Origin: Gemmobacter aquaticus
Lineage (GTDB): Bacteria; Pseudomonadota; Alphaproteobacteria; Rhodobacterales; Rhodobacteraceae
DNA length: 64,000 bases
Assembly: GCF_007859075.1 (NCBI RefSeq)
Contig: NZ_VOAK01000023.1
Span: 1-64,000 of the forward strand
Reading direction: 5' to 3'
In this document: positions 1-8,976 of the stretch, piece after piece
Numbering within the stretch: the first letter of the stretch is position 1
Layout: each line of letters starts with the position of its first letter
Translations under genes and position numbers: made by a program
Notes under the pieces: generated by a model
What the model was told of the DNA's origin: nothing
Databases searched by the model: none
The model's input: the letters and a program-made list of their open reading frames with translations, nothing else

Positions 1-139
1 TCGCCTCTTCAACCGCGATCTCGTCAAACGGGTTCATCGACATCTTCACGTTCGCAAGATCAACTCCCGTGCCATCCGCCTTCACACGGACCTTCACGTT
101 GTAGTCAATCACGCGTTTGACCGGTACAAGCAGTTTCAT
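1..139 (-). CDS. etfB: Electron transfer flavoprotein beta subunit (5' part only)
   Basis: Only the first 46 codons lie in the window; the gene runs off the left edge. The visible N-terminus begins [20 protein letters not shown] and continues to a [11 protein letters not shown] motif, the highly conserved start of EtfB. EtfB forms with EtfA the FAD/AMP heterodimer that takes electrons from acyl-CoA and related dehydrogenases and passes them to ETF-ubiquinone oxidoreductase. The ATG overlaps the stop of the upstream phosphate acyltransferase as ATGA, so translation is probably coupled. This placement behind an acyl-phosphate/acyl-CoA pair suggests a role in the catabolic operon. Whether it is the cell's only etfB or a dedicated paralogue cannot be seen here. 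Confidence 0.93.
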   Translation of the reverse strand, partial: MKLLVPVKRVIDYNVKVRVKADGTGVDLANVKMSMNPFDEIAVEEA

Positions 140-1122
140 GGGATGCTCCGTTCATCTTGGCAGGAATGCACTGCCTGCCCGCCATCGGAATTGGTGGACG
201 GGGTCGATTGGTTGCCCTGCACCGCCAGCATGGCAGCGGCGAGAAGAAGTCCGAGGCGGCGCTGTTCGGCCCCGTCCGCGCGCGAGTTGAGCAGGACCGG
301 CACCTGCGCCCCCAGAACGATGCTGGCCGTTCGCGCTTGGCCGTGCAGCTTCCAGGCCTTGACCGTGGCATTGCCGGCCTCGATCGATGGAAACAGGATC
401 AGATCCGCAAGCCCTGCCACCGCAGAGGCATGAAAGCCCTTCTTAACTGCGGCCGCACGCGAAAGCGCCACATCATAGCCGAAGGGACCATCGGCCAGCA
501 CCGCACCAAGGGCGCCCTGTGCCGCTTCGTCGCGCAATGCCGCAGCATCGGTTGTCGCGGGCTGGCCGGGATGTATCTTCTCCGAGGCAGCGATGGCCGC
601 AACGCGCAGCGGGGTGATACCAAGCCCACGGAACAGCGGCACCGCATTGGCGATGATCGCCCGTTTCTGCGCAAGCGTCGGCAAGGGGAGGATGCCGTTG
701 TCTGTGGCGCCAATCAATCGCGGAACTGATGGCATCTCGGCAAGGGTGACATTCGACAAAACCTCTGAGGCGCGCAGACCCGTCTCGCGGGCGACCACCG
801 CGCGCAGATAGGCCGCACTGTCGACGCCCCCCTTGACCAGCAGGTTCGCGTCGCCCGCGCGAACGGCGGCCACGGCAAGACCTGCGGCCTCGGCCGGGCC
901 GTCGGACGACAGGATCTGGAAACGCGACACCAGCCCCACAGGCAGCATTGCACGGATTGCTGTGGCATCACCGGTCACCACGGCATCCGCGACACGGCCT
1001 TGTGTCATTGCCTCGACCAGCGCGGACAAGGTCGCCGCATCCACGCCCCCTGCAACCGCCGGGCGCAGCGGCGGGGCCTCTGGCAGCGCGGATTCCAGTT
1101 CCGTGAAGCTGCGGATCACCAT
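136..1122 (-). CDS. ptb: Phosphate butyryl/acetyltransferase family protein
   Basis: A 328-residue member of the phosphate acetyl/butyryltransferase family, which interconverts acyl-CoA plus phosphate with acyl-phosphate plus CoA. Family signatures include [10 protein letters not shown] near residue 225 and [11 protein letters not shown] near residue 258. Size and pairing with a butyrate-kinase-like gene favour a Ptb-type rather than a long Pta-type enzyme. The frame is open much further upstream, but that part is out-of-frame kinase sequence. The start [10 protein letters not shown] is chosen because it overlaps the kinase stop by 7 bases (ATGGTGA), while the stop overlaps the etfB start by 4. 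The acyl substrate is unknown; context suggests a C4-C6 acid or diacid. Confidence 0.85.
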   Translation of the reverse strand: MVIRSFTELESALPEAPPLRPAVAGGVDAATLSALVEAMTQGRVADAVVTGDATAIRAMLPVGLVSRFQILSSDGPAEAAGLAVAAVRAGDANLLVKGGVDSAAYLRAVVARETGLRASEVLSNVTLAEMPSVPRLIGATDNGILPLPTLAQKRAIIANAVPLFRGLGITPLRVAAIAASEKIHPGQPATTDAAALRDEAAQGALGAVLADGPFGYDVALSRAAAVKKGFHASAVAGLADLILFPSIEAGNATVKAWKLHGQARTASIVLGAQVPVLLNSRADGAEQRRLGLLLAAAMLAVQGNQSTPSTNSDGGQAVHSCQDERSIP

Positions 1123-2225
1123 GGCAGACCTTCCACCTCGGGCGCGACGGGCCAGCTGCGGGCGACCTCGGCCCCTGAGAGGACACGCGCCACTCCTTGC
1201 GCCAGCGCCTCGCTTTCGTGGCTGCCGGGATAGCAGGTCACGGGTGCCAGCCCGCCGATCTGCCCAATCACGGCAGGGCGCAATCGTGTTGACTGGACCA
1301 TGCCACCGGTCAGGACAATGCCGTCCGGACGGAAGCCCAGAACAGCGGCCATGCTGCCAATCGCCTTGATGATCTGGTAGACCATTGCCTGCCAGACCAG
1401 TTCCGCTCGCGCGTCCCCTTTGGCGATCATCTCCTCGACACGACGCATGTCCTTGGTGCCGAGATAGGCGTAAACGCCGCCCTGCCCGTAAAGTCGGCGC
1501 TTCAGCTCTGCTTTGCTGTACTGGCCCGAATAGCACAGGTCGATCAGCGGCATGGGTGGCAGACCGCCCGCCCTTTCAGGTGAAAATGGCGAGTTCTCCA
1601 TCCGGTTGGTACTATCCACGATCCGGCCCTTGCGGATCGCTGCGACCGAGATGCCGGCCCCCAGATGTGCCACGACCGCGTCAAGCTCTTCAAAGGGCTT
1701 TCCAAGATCTGCCGCGAGGCGCCGCCCGCAGGCGCGGATGTTGAGCGCGTGGACAAAGGAAAAGCGCGGAATATCGGGGTATCCAGACAGGCGGGCAACG
1801 GCTGGCAGTTCATCAACCGAAACCGGGTCCACCACATAGGCCGGGCAGCCCGCAGCCAAGGCGATCCGGTTTGCAAGCGGCGCGCCGAGGTTCGAGGCAT
1901 GGTGGTGCGCTGGACGGTGCAGCGCGAAATCCACAAGGGCGTCGTCCACCGCGATCACGCCCGCTGGAACTGGAGACAGCATGCCCCCGCGACCTGCCAC
2001 CGCCGCCAGTCGCACACCCCCTGGAACCCTGTCGAGAAAGTCCTGCACTGCGCTTGCCCTAAAGGGTAACTGCGCGGCGATGCTGTCAAAACGCGCCATC
2101 GTCGCTTCGTCATGTTCGAGAGTGCGTTCGAGCACTTGGGATACCCGGTCCCCCTCGGGTCGGAAAAGTCCAAGTCGCGTGGTTGTGGTGCCGGGATTGA
2201 TTGTCAGGATCAGCGCCATTCCCAT
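1116..2225 (-). CDS. buk: Butyrate kinase-like acyl kinase
   Basis: A 369-residue acetate/butyrate kinase (ASKHA-fold) protein. The N-terminal phosphate loop reads INPGTTTTRLGLF, a VVAHLGAGISVAA motif lies near residue 190, and the C-terminal nucleotide site holds DGIVLTGG. Length and motif spelling fit butyrate or branched-chain acid kinases better than acetate kinase. It would interconvert carboxylate plus ATP with acyl-phosphate plus ADP and hand the acyl-phosphate to Ptb. It starts 3 bases after the aldehyde dehydrogenase stop and overlaps ptb by 7 bases, so the genes are tightly coupled. The direction could be acid activation or ATP recovery from an acyl-CoA; sequence alone does not say. 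ATG codons occur at 2225 and 2219. Confidence 0.86.
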   Translation of the reverse strand: MGMALILTINPGTTTTRLGLFRPEGDRVSQVLERTLEHDEATMARFDSIAAQLPFRASAVQDFLDRVPGGVRLAAVAGRGGMLSPVPAGVIAVDDALVDFALHRPAHHHASNLGAPLANRIALAAGCPAYVVDPVSVDELPAVARLSGYPDIPRFSFVHALNIRACGRRLAADLGKPFEELDAVVAHLGAGISVAAIRKGRIVDSTNRMENSPFSPERAGGLPPMPLIDLCYSGQYSKAELKRRLYGQGGVYAYLGTKDMRRVEEMIAKGDARAELVWQAMVYQIIKAIGSMAAVLGFRPDGIVLTGGMVQSTRLRPAVIGQIGGLAPVTCYPGSHESEALAQGVARVLSGAEVARSWPVAPEVEGLPW

Positions 2226-2228
2226 GGC

Positions 2229-3668
2229 CTACCCCGCAAAGCAGTATGCTGTCTTGACGGTGGTGTAGAACTCCACCGCATGCCGGCCCTGTTCCCGCGG
2301 GCCAAAAGAGCTGCCTTTCGTGCCACCAAAGGGCACATGGAAATCGACCCCGGCTGTTGGCAGGTTAACCATGACCATGCCGGCCCTGACCCGATGCCGG
2401 AAAGCGCGGGCATAGGTGAGCGAGTTTGTGCAGATCCCGGCTGAAAGGCCGAACTCGCTGTCATTGGCAACCTCCAGCGCCTCGTCGAAGTCACCGACAC
2501 GGATCACCGCTGCACAGGGGCCGAAGATCTCCTCGCGCGAGATACGCATGCGGTTGCTTGCGTTCAGAAACAGTGCCGGGCGCTGGAAGAACCCATCCGT
2601 CGGCCCATTCAGGCGTTCGCCTCCGATGACCTCGCATCCCTCGGTGCGTGCCAATGCGACATAGTCGAGATTGACCTGCAACTGTGCGACCGAGACGACG
2701 GGGCCGATCTGGCTGTCTTCGGCCAGGGCGGGGCCGACGCGCAGCGCGAGCATTTCCTTCGTCAAACGCTCGACAAAGGCATCGTGGATGCCAGATTGCA
2801 CGATCAGCCGCGATGAGGCGGTACAGCGCTGGCCGGTCGAGAAAAACGCGCCGTTCAGGCAGGCTGCCACCGCCGTATCGAGATCGGCGTCATCCATTAC
2901 GACCATGGGGTTTTTGCCCCCCATCTCCAGCTGGACGCGCTTCATGCCAAGGGCCGCGGCGCGTGCGATAGCGCGGCCCGTCGGCACAGATCCGGTAAAG
3001 GAAATCGCCACAATCAAGGGATGTTCGACCATGGCCTGACCGACAACCGACCCCGGCCCCATGACCAGATTGAAAATGCCGGGCGGGCAGCCTTCCTCGT
3101 GGATGATGCGGGCCAGCAGATGCGCCGTGCCGGGAACAAGCTCTGCCGGCTTCAGAACGACGGCATTTCCATAGGCCAGCGCCGGGGCAATCTTCCATGC
3201 GGGAATTGCGGCAGGGAAGTTCCATGGTGTGATCAGGCCCACGACCCCCACGGCCTCCCGCATGACCTCGACGTCCACGCCCGGCCGGACCGAGGCGATC
3301 GCCTCACCCGGCAGGCGCAGCGCTTCACCCGCGAAGAAGCGAAAGACCTGCGCTGCGCGCCGCACCTCGGCAATCGCTTCGGGCAGGATCTTGCCCTCTT
3401 CTCGGGCAAGCATACGGCCGATCACCGCAGCCTCCTCGTCGATGCGACGGGCGATGCGGTCCAGAAGCTCGGCCCGCGCAAGTGGCCCCTTGGCTTGCCA
3501 GTCAGGCAGGGCGGCGGAGGCCGCCTGCGCCGCGCGATCAACGTCGCTTGCGGTTCCTGCGGCGTAGTGGCCGATCAGGTCCGACTGGTCTGATGGGTTG
3601 CGGTTCTGGATCAGATGATCGCCCGGTAGCCACATCCCGTCGATCAGGTTCAAATGCGCATCTTGCAT
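2229..3668 (-). CDS. NAD(P)-dependent aldehyde dehydrogenase (semialdehyde dehydrogenase type)
   Basis: A 479-residue ALDH-superfamily enzyme. The cofactor segment GLITPWNFPAAIP, the general-base glutamate in QLEMGGKNP near residue 250 and the nucleophilic cysteine in STGQRCTASSR near residue 285 are all present, as is the EEIFGP motif. It oxidises an aldehyde to an acid. The sequence style resembles succinate- or 2-oxoglutarate-semialdehyde dehydrogenases. Lying just downstream of an omega-aminotransferase, it most likely oxidises the semialdehyde that enzyme makes (succinic, glutaric or adipic). The ATG at 3668 is preferred, with a purine-rich GAGAG about 9 bases upstream; an in-frame GTG lies at 3677. 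Confidence 0.9.
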   Translation of the reverse strand: MQDAHLNLIDGMWLPGDHLIQNRNPSDQSDLIGHYAAGTASDVDRAAQAASAALPDWQAKGPLARAELLDRIARRIDEEAAVIGRMLAREEGKILPEAIAEVRRAAQVFRFFAGEALRLPGEAIASVRPGVDVEVMREAVGVVGLITPWNFPAAIPAWKIAPALAYGNAVVLKPAELVPGTAHLLARIIHEEGCPPGIFNLVMGPGSVVGQAMVEHPLIVAISFTGSVPTGRAIARAAALGMKRVQLEMGGKNPMVVMDDADLDTAVAACLNGAFFSTGQRCTASSRLIVQSGIHDAFVERLTKEMLALRVGPALAEDSQIGPVVSVAQLQVNLDYVALARTEGCEVIGGERLNGPTDGFFQRPALFLNASNRMRISREEIFGPCAAVIRVGDFDEALEVANDSEFGLSAGICTNSLTYARAFRHRVRAGMVMVNLPTAGVDFHVPFGGTKGSSFGPREQGRHAVEFYTTVKTAYCFAG

Positions 3669-3750
3669 GTCAGGCACTCTCTCGGCCGGAAGGGATTGGC
3701 CCCTGCCCGGTACAGGCAGGGGGGAAGGCGAAGTCGGTCGTCGGTGTACC

Positions 3751-5046
3751 TCAGGCAGCTTTCTTCATGACCGCCGCCTCGATCGAGGCCTCGATGATCG
3801 ACAAAGCCTCATCCAGTTGCGCCATCGGGATGGTCAGGGGCGGCAACAGGCGGATCACGTTGTAACGGGTACCGCAGGACAGAAGGATCAGCCCGCGCGC
3901 CTCCGCCTCGGCCACGATGGCGGCGGTGAGGGATGCGTCAGGGGCGTTGGTCTCGCGGTCGGCCACAAGTTCGATCGCATTCATCGCCCCCAACCCGCGC
4001 ACCTCGCCAATGCATTCCATACCCTGCCGGGCGGCGATCTGGTTCAGTCGGGCGCGGATCCTGTCGCCGATCTCGGCCGCGCGGGCGCAGAGATCCTCAT
4101 CTCGGATCACGTCCAGAACGGCATGCGAGGCGGCCACGGCCAGCGGATTGCCGGCATAGGTGCCCCCGACGCCCCCGGGATTGGGCGCGTCGACGATCTC
4201 GGCTCGGCCCGTCACGGCCGACAACGGGAACCCCCCGGCAAGCCCCTTCGCCATCGTGACAAGATCGGGAGCCACGCCGGAATGATCGAAGCCGAACATC
4301 CGCCCGGTCCGCGCCATGCCCGACTGCACCTCATCCGCGATCAGAACAATCCCGTGACGGTCACAGATGTCACGCAGGGCACGCAGGAAGCCAGCGGGTG
4401 CGATGTTGAACCCACCTTCGCCCTGCACCGGCTCGATGATGATCGCGGCAACGCGGTCGGGATCAACGGATGAGGCAAAAAGGCGCTCAAGCTGGCCAAG
4501 CGCATCGGCTTCGGTCACGCCATGGAAGGCATTCGGGAACGGCGCATGCATGATCTCGGGCGGCATGGCGCCGAAGCCCTTCTTGTAGGGCGCCACCTTG
4601 CCGGTCAGCGCCATGCCCAGCAGTGTCCGGCCATGGAACCCGCCCGCAAAGGCAATCACACCGGACCGCCCGGTAAAGGCGCGCGCCATCTTAATCGCGT
4701 TCTCCACCGCCTCGGCCCCTGTAGTGACGAGCATGGTCTTCTTCTCGAAATCACCCGGCGTGGCGGCATTCAACCGCTCGGCAAGGGCGATGTAGCCCTC
4801 ATAGGGGGCGACGTGAAAGCAGGTATGGGTAAAGGCCTGCGCCTGCTCGGCCACGGCTGCCATCACGCGCGGATGACGGTGGCCCGTATTGTTCACGGCA
4901 ATACCCGCCGCAAAATCGATGAAGCGCCGCCCATCTGCATCCCACAGTTCGGCGTTCTCGGCGCGGACCGCAAAGATGCCGCGCGTCGAGACTCCCCGGG
5001 CGACGGCGGCGGATTTGCGGGCAGACAACTGGACGGCTTCGGTCAT
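3751..5046 (-). CDS. gabT: Class III (omega-amino acid) aminotransferase, GABA aminotransferase-like
   Basis: A 431-residue PLP-dependent class III aminotransferase. Visible motifs are NNTGHRHP near the N-terminus, the TGAEAVENAIK cofactor-phosphate loop, FAGGFHGRT, IADEVQSGMARTG carrying the ring-binding aspartate, and the catalytic lysine in TMAKGLAGGFP near residue 270. It moves the terminal amino group of an omega-amino acid (4-aminobutyrate, 5-aminovalerate or similar) to 2-oxoglutarate or pyruvate. The start at 5046 has AGGAG 6-7 bases upstream. It is the first gene of the operon continuing into the aldehyde dehydrogenase, buk, ptb and etfB, and diverges from the XRE-cupin regulator across a 24-bp palindrome. 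Confidence 0.92.
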   Translation of the reverse strand: MTEAVQLSARKSAAVARGVSTRGIFAVRAENAELWDADGRRFIDFAAGIAVNNTGHRHPRVMAAVAEQAQAFTHTCFHVAPYEGYIALAERLNAATPGDFEKKTMLVTTGAEAVENAIKMARAFTGRSGVIAFAGGFHGRTLLGMALTGKVAPYKKGFGAMPPEIMHAPFPNAFHGVTEADALGQLERLFASSVDPDRVAAIIIEPVQGEGGFNIAPAGFLRALRDICDRHGIVLIADEVQSGMARTGRMFGFDHSGVAPDLVTMAKGLAGGFPLSAVTGRAEIVDAPNPGGVGGTYAGNPLAVAASHAVLDVIRDEDLCARAAEIGDRIRARLNQIAARQGMECIGEVRGLGAMNAIELVADRETNAPDASLTAAIVAEAEARGLILLSCGTRYNVIRLLPPLTIPMAQLDEALSIIEASIEAAVMKKAA

Positions 5047-5082
5047 TGCAGGCTCCTGGGTTGCGGGCAGAATCACACCTAA

Positions 5083-5106
5083 CATTGCTCAATATTTTGA
5101 GCAATG
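5083..5106. promoter_or_regulatory. Perfect 24-bp palindrome, probable operator of the XRE-cupin regulator
   Basis: Arms CATTGCTCAA and TTGAGCAATG flank a TATT spacer without any mismatch. The site lies 37 bases upstream of the aminotransferase start and 87 bases upstream of the divergent regulator. I infer it is the binding site through which the regulator controls the aminotransferase operon and probably itself. I noticed no second copy near hyuB or the transporter genes. Confidence 0.75.
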
Positions 5107-5192
5107 CATTTGTGAATTATACGCACCGCCAGACAAGAGATTGTGCGCCGCCCGACCAGACCGTAAGGTCCTAGAAACGATAGGGCTTTGAC

Positions 5193-5771
5193 ATGCAAGA
5201 GTTCAACGTAGGCGAGAGATTGCGCTATATGCGTCAGACCGCGGGGCTGTCACAGCGACAGCTGGCCGAGGCATCAGGCGTTCCGCATGGCCAGATTTCG
5301 ATGATCGAGACCAATAGATCCAGCCCATCCGTGGCATCGTTGCGCAAAATTCTAGGCGGACTCAATGTCACGATGTCAGAGTTTTTCGAACCTGACGCGC
5401 CCATCAGCCAGTCGGTTTTCTTCAAGCCGCAGGATCTGCGTGACCTGACGACCCGGCTTTATTCGACCCTGGATGACCCGCGCGGCAAGATCACGCTGCA
5501 GCAGGTTGGCGATGCCCGCGCGCATAATCTGCAGATCCTCTACGAACGCTATGAACCCGGCGCAGACACCGGGGCGCAGATGCTGGAGCATGTCTCGCAT
5601 GAGGGGGGGGTCGTGATCGCGGGCGAGGTGGAGGTGACGGTGGGCGATCAGGTCGCACTGCTCAAGGCCGGGGACAGCTATCTCTTTGAATCGACCCAGC
5701 CTCATCGCTTCCGCAACATCGGCGATCGCGAGGCCATCGTCGTCTCTGCCTGCACACCGCCCTATCTGTGA
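5193..5771 (+). CDS. XRE-family regulator with C-terminal cupin domain
   Basis: A 192-residue two-domain regulator. Residues 5-65 form a helix-turn-helix of the XRE/Cro type (LSQRQLAEASGVPHGQISMIE), and residues 110-190 a small cupin barrel that likely binds the effector (HEGGVVIAGEVEV, GDSYLF, QPHRF). The architecture matches PuuR-like regulators, which often control polyamine, GABA and amino-acid catabolism. It is divergent from the aminotransferase operon and convergent with the transporter gene behind it. The palindrome at 5083-5106 is its likely operator. The effector is not deducible, but a pathway intermediate such as the omega-amino acid is a reasonable guess. Confidence 0.9.
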   Translation: MQEFNVGERLRYMRQTAGLSQRQLAEASGVPHGQISMIETNRSSPSVASLRKILGGLNVTMSEFFEPDAPISQSVFFKPQDLRDLTTRLYSTLDDPRGKITLQQVGDARAHNLQILYERYEPGADTGAQMLEHVSHEGGVVIAGEVEVTVGDQVALLKAGDSYLFESTQPHRFRNIGDREAIVVSACTPPYL

Positions 5772-5774
5772 TGT

Positions 5775-5798
5775 GGCGCGGGACCAGAGCCCCGCGCC
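5775..5798. terminator. GC hairpin between convergent regulator and transporter genes
   Basis: Arms GGCGCGGG and CCCGCGCC with an 8-base loop lie in the 36-bp gap between the convergent XRE-cupin gene and the substrate-binding protein gene. There is no clear U-tract, so termination is an inference from position and stem strength. Confidence 0.5.
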
Positions 5799-5807
5799 CA
5801 GATCGCC

Positions 5808-6986
5808 TTATCTCCCCATCAGCACATCAAGTGGAACCGGCTCCGAGATGCGCCATTCGTCCACGCGGGCCGGCTTGCCGCCAGTAATCTCGATGATCTG
5901 CATGAGCGCGGTGTTCTGGTGGTGCAGTTCGGACGAAAAGCTGCGTGGACCAAAGGCCGTCGGCTCATCCTGCATCTTTTCCAGCTCTGCCGTCACTGCA
6001 GCGCCATCAACCGTGCCGGCGCGTTCGACCGCCTTGGCCCACAGGTCAATCAGCACATAGCCCGGATAGGCATACTGGCTGGCGGGGCGGCCACCGGTCT
6101 TTGCCTCATAGGCCTTGTTGAACATCTCCACCTCGGCGCGTGGATCATCGCCATAGATCGAGCCCTGAACCGGCACGACGAAACCCGACAGGTCGGGCGT
6201 CGCCTCCAGCCAATACGACCCATCGACGGCCGAGCCGTTCAGGATCAGCGAGGTGATCCCGGCAGCGCGCAACTGGCGCACGGCGGCAGCAGCACCCGGC
6301 ATGACCGAGCAGAGCATGATGACATCGGGCTGTTCCGGCAGCGCCTTGATGCGCGTGATCTGGCTTGCAATCGAGGCATCGTCGTTCTTGAAGGTGTCAC
6401 TGCCGACGATACCGGCGCCGTCCAGTTGCGGGAACATCCAGTTGAACCCGGTGCAGATCCCCTTGTTGTACTCGATGAACGTGTCTTCCAGCACGTAGGC
6501 TGTCCGTGCATTGCGTCGGGCGTGGGCCCATTCAGCCATGGTCGCTCCCTGAACCGAGGCCAGGACCGAGGATGAGAAACTGTTCGGGCCTACACCCTGA
6601 ATACCCGCCTTCACATCCTCGGCGCACAGGAAAAAGCTGTTAATCCCCTCGCCCTCGGCCACCAACGCCGCAGGCGCGCCAAAGTCGTAGTCGCACGAGA
6701 CGACCATCATCTCGGCCCCATGATCCAGCACATCGAGCCCGGCCTTGGCGCTTTCGGCGCGGTCGGTGCGGGTATCGGCCTCGACCACCTTGATCTGCCG
6801 GCCAAGCAGGCCGCCAGCGGCGTTGATCTCTTCGATGCGGATCATGGCGGCGGTGGCGGCAGGTGTGTCATAGGCCTCCATCCAGCCGGATTTCGCGATC
6901 GCGAAACCTACGGTCAGATCCTCGGCGGCAAGGGTTGGTGCGGCAAGCGTCATCAATGCCAGCACGTGGCATGCAAGTCGTTTCAT
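5808..6986 (-). CDS. ABC transporter substrate-binding protein, branched-chain amino acid (LivK/amide) type
   Basis: A 392-residue periplasmic binding protein with a signal peptide (MKRLACHVLALMTLAAPTLA, cleavage before AEDLTVG). It has the Leu/Ile/Val-binding fold with IEEINAAGGLLGRQIKVVEAD near residue 55. It is the last gene of the hyuBA-transporter operon and would select the substrate for the two ATPases and two permeases upstream. The Liv/amide family takes amino acids, amides, urea and aromatic acids, so the label branched-chain is nominal. Beside a cyclic-amide hydrolase, a lactam, hydantoin or related amide is more likely. GGAGAGAG precedes the ATG. Confidence 0.88.
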   Translation of the reverse strand: MKRLACHVLALMTLAAPTLAAEDLTVGFAIAKSGWMEAYDTPAATAAMIRIEEINAAGGLLGRQIKVVEADTRTDRAESAKAGLDVLDHGAEMMVVSCDYDFGAPAALVAEGEGINSFFLCAEDVKAGIQGVGPNSFSSSVLASVQGATMAEWAHARRNARTAYVLEDTFIEYNKGICTGFNWMFPQLDGAGIVGSDTFKNDDASIASQITRIKALPEQPDVIMLCSVMPGAAAAVRQLRAAGITSLILNGSAVDGSYWLEATPDLSGFVVPVQGSIYGDDPRAEVEMFNKAYEAKTGGRPASQYAYPGYVLIDLWAKAVERAGTVDGAAVTAELEKMQDEPTAFGPRSFSSELHHQNTALMQIIEITGGKPARVDEWRISEPVPLDVLMGR

Positions 6987-7021
6987 CGGCTCTCTCTCCT
7001 GTTGTTCGGGTCGTCAGGTTT

Positions 7022-8065
7022 TCAGGTGCCCCGCCTCGCGACCCAGCGGGCAGGCAGCATCACCTCGCGCCCGGCCATCAGGCCCGCGGGGCGGAAGATC
7101 AGGATCAGGATCATGGCGACAGCCAGAATGATCTCTTGGCTGCCGGGGGGCAGCGCGAAGGTCGTGGCCCCGACCGCGATGCCCTTTTCAAGCCGTACCA
7201 GCCCCTCGACGGCAATCGACAGCGCAAGCACACCGACCACTGCGCCGGAAAGCGACCCGACGCCGCCGATGACGAGCATCGCAAGCATCAGGAAGGTGAG
7301 GCCAAGGTAAAAGCCATCGGGATTGATGACGCCGATGAAATGCCCCATCAGCGCACCACCGATCCCGCAGAAAAAGCCTGAGAGCGTATAGGCAAGCAAG
7401 CGGTGCCGATAGCGGTCGATCCCAGATGCGGCGGCGGCCACCTCATCCTCACGCGTGGCCCTGAGCGCAAGCCCCGAGGCCGAATGCGCATGGAGCGCAG
7501 CGACAAGGATCGCCGCAAATGCCCAGCCAAGTGCAACCCAAGGCGTGATATAGCGATCCAGCCCCACCACCGACGAGGTCCCCCCCGTGACCGGCGTCCA
7601 GTTGGCCCAGATGGTATTCACCATCGCGAGAAAGGCGAATGTCGCGATCGAGGCCGCGATCCCCGAAAGCCGCAGGATCGCAGCCCCGGTCAACAGCGCG
7701 ATGACCGCTGCCGCCAGCCCCCCCGCAATCGCGGCGGGCAGCACGGGCCAGTCGGCAGCCGCCAATCCCTCAGGCAGTCCCGGCAGAAGGGCTGCCTTCA
7801 TCGCCGGATTGAGCGTGAGCCAGGCCGAGACATAGGCCCCGATACAGCCGAAGGCGGCATGCCCAAAGCTTACGACGCCCGAGTTTCCGACAAATATCCA
7901 GAAGCCTACGACCATCGTCACCCTTATCAGCGTTTCAGCGGCCATGCGGGCAATGGCCCTGTCACCAAGGCCAAGTGCGACAAGTACGAAGGTCAGAAGC
8001 AGTAGCCCAAGAAGAAGCGGGGTGGTCGCAGCACTGCGACGGCGGAGCTGGTGTTGGCTGGGCAT
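7022..8065 (-). CDS. ABC transporter permease, LivM type
   Basis: A 347-residue inner-membrane permease with many hydrophobic segments. The family pattern is clear: SFGHAAFGCIGAYVSAWL near residue 70, and the cytoplasmic coupling region ALRATREDEVAAAASGID near residue 205. The C-terminal tail (PAGLMAGREVMLP) resembles other LivM-like proteins. With the upstream LivH-type permease it would form the transmembrane heterodimer. The ATG lies 2 bases after the livH-type stop, consistent with coupled translation. Confidence 0.88.
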   Translation of the reverse strand: MPSQHQLRRRSAATTPLLLGLLLLTFVLVALGLGDRAIARMAAETLIRVTMVVGFWIFVGNSGVVSFGHAAFGCIGAYVSAWLTLNPAMKAALLPGLPEGLAAADWPVLPAAIAGGLAAAVIALLTGAAILRLSGIAASIATFAFLAMVNTIWANWTPVTGGTSSVVGLDRYITPWVALGWAFAAILVAALHAHSASGLALRATREDEVAAAASGIDRYRHRLLAYTLSGFFCGIGGALMGHFIGVINPDGFYLGLTFLMLAMLVIGGVGSLSGAVVGVLALSIAVEGLVRLEKGIAVGATTFALPPGSQEIILAVAMILILIFRPAGLMAGREVMLPARWVARRGT

Positions 8066-8067
8066 GT

Positions 8068-8976
8068 TCAGACCCTCGGCTTGGCCCCGACCGGGGCGAA
8101 AAGGCCTTGCGGCCGGATGAGGAGGACAAGGATGACTCCTCCGTAGAGGAAGGCATCGCGGAAGGGCCGCGCATCGGCAGGCAGTCCCGCCTGCAGGAAG
8201 GCCGACGCGGCACCGATGGCCAGACCCGCCGCGACCGCACCCGACAGGCTGCCCATGCCGCCCACGACCGTTGCGATGAAGGCCACCAGCATGATTTGCC
8301 CGCCCATGCGGACATCAGCCACGCCAGTCTGCGCCACCAGAACCAGCGCGACGACAGCCGCCATCGCGCCAGACAGCGCAAAGGCGCCGGAGATCACGCG
8401 GTTCGCGCGGACACCCAACATGCGGGCCATGGTGAAATCCTCGGCCGCTGCTCGCATCTCGAGCCCCAGCCGTGTGTGACGCAGCATGATCGCAAGCGCG
8501 GCCAGGATCATCGCCACCGTGACAATGACGATCAGCTGCAAAAGCGGCACCTCGGCACTTGCGATCTGCACCGGATGACTCAGTTCAGCCCAGAGGCTGA
8601 CCGCCTTCGGGCGCCCGCCGTAGACCACCAACAGCAGGTTCTGAAGCGCCACCCCAAGGGCGAAACTGCCAACCATCAGCGCGACCGGAGAGGCATTCCG
8701 CATCAGACGAAAGACCAACGCCTCGGCCGCGACAGCAAGCCCCGCACCAAGCGCAAGGATCAGCGGGATCAGCACGGGTGCGGGCAGACGACCCAGCCCC
8801 AGCACCGCCAGCGCGTCAGTCGAGGGTACGATCAGGGCAAAGACCGCGCAGGCAATGAACTGGCCGTGGGCAAAGTTCACAAGCCGCATCACCCCGAATA
8901 TGAGAGCGATCCCAAGCGCGGCAATGGCGTAGATCCCGCCCAGAGCCAGCGCATCAAACAGCAATTGCAGGCTCAT
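8068..8976 (-). CDS. ABC transporter permease, LivH type
   Basis: A 302-residue permease with the conserved start LFDALALGGIYAIAALGIALIF, followed by the VNFAHGQF motif. The ATPase-coupling segment MRAAAEDFTMARMLGV lies near residue 195, and GGMGSLSGAVAAGLAIG near 240. It pairs with the LivM-type permease directly downstream. Its ATG overlaps the stop of the upstream ATPase gene by 4 bases (ATGA), placing it firmly in the same transcript as hyuBA. Confidence 0.88.
   Translation of the reverse strand: MSLQLLFDALALGGIYAIAALGIALIFGVMRLVNFAHGQFIACAVFALIVPSTDALAVLGLGRLPAPVLIPLILALGAGLAVAAEALVFRLMRNASPVALMVGSFALGVALQNLLLVVYGGRPKAVSLWAELSHPVQIASAEVPLLQLIVIVTVAMILAALAIMLRHTRLGLEMRAAAEDFTMARMLGVRANRVISGAFALSGAMAAVVALVLVAQTGVADVRMGGQIMLVAFIATVVGGMGSLSGAVAAGLAIGAASAFLQAGLPADARPFRDAFLYGGVILVLLIRPQGLFAPVGAKPRV

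Noticed and set aside
1123..1536. 138-codon N-terminal extension of the phosphate acyltransferase
   Set aside because: This part is the butyrate-kinase-like sequence read out of frame; the internal ATG at 1122 gives the normal family length and a 7-base overlap.
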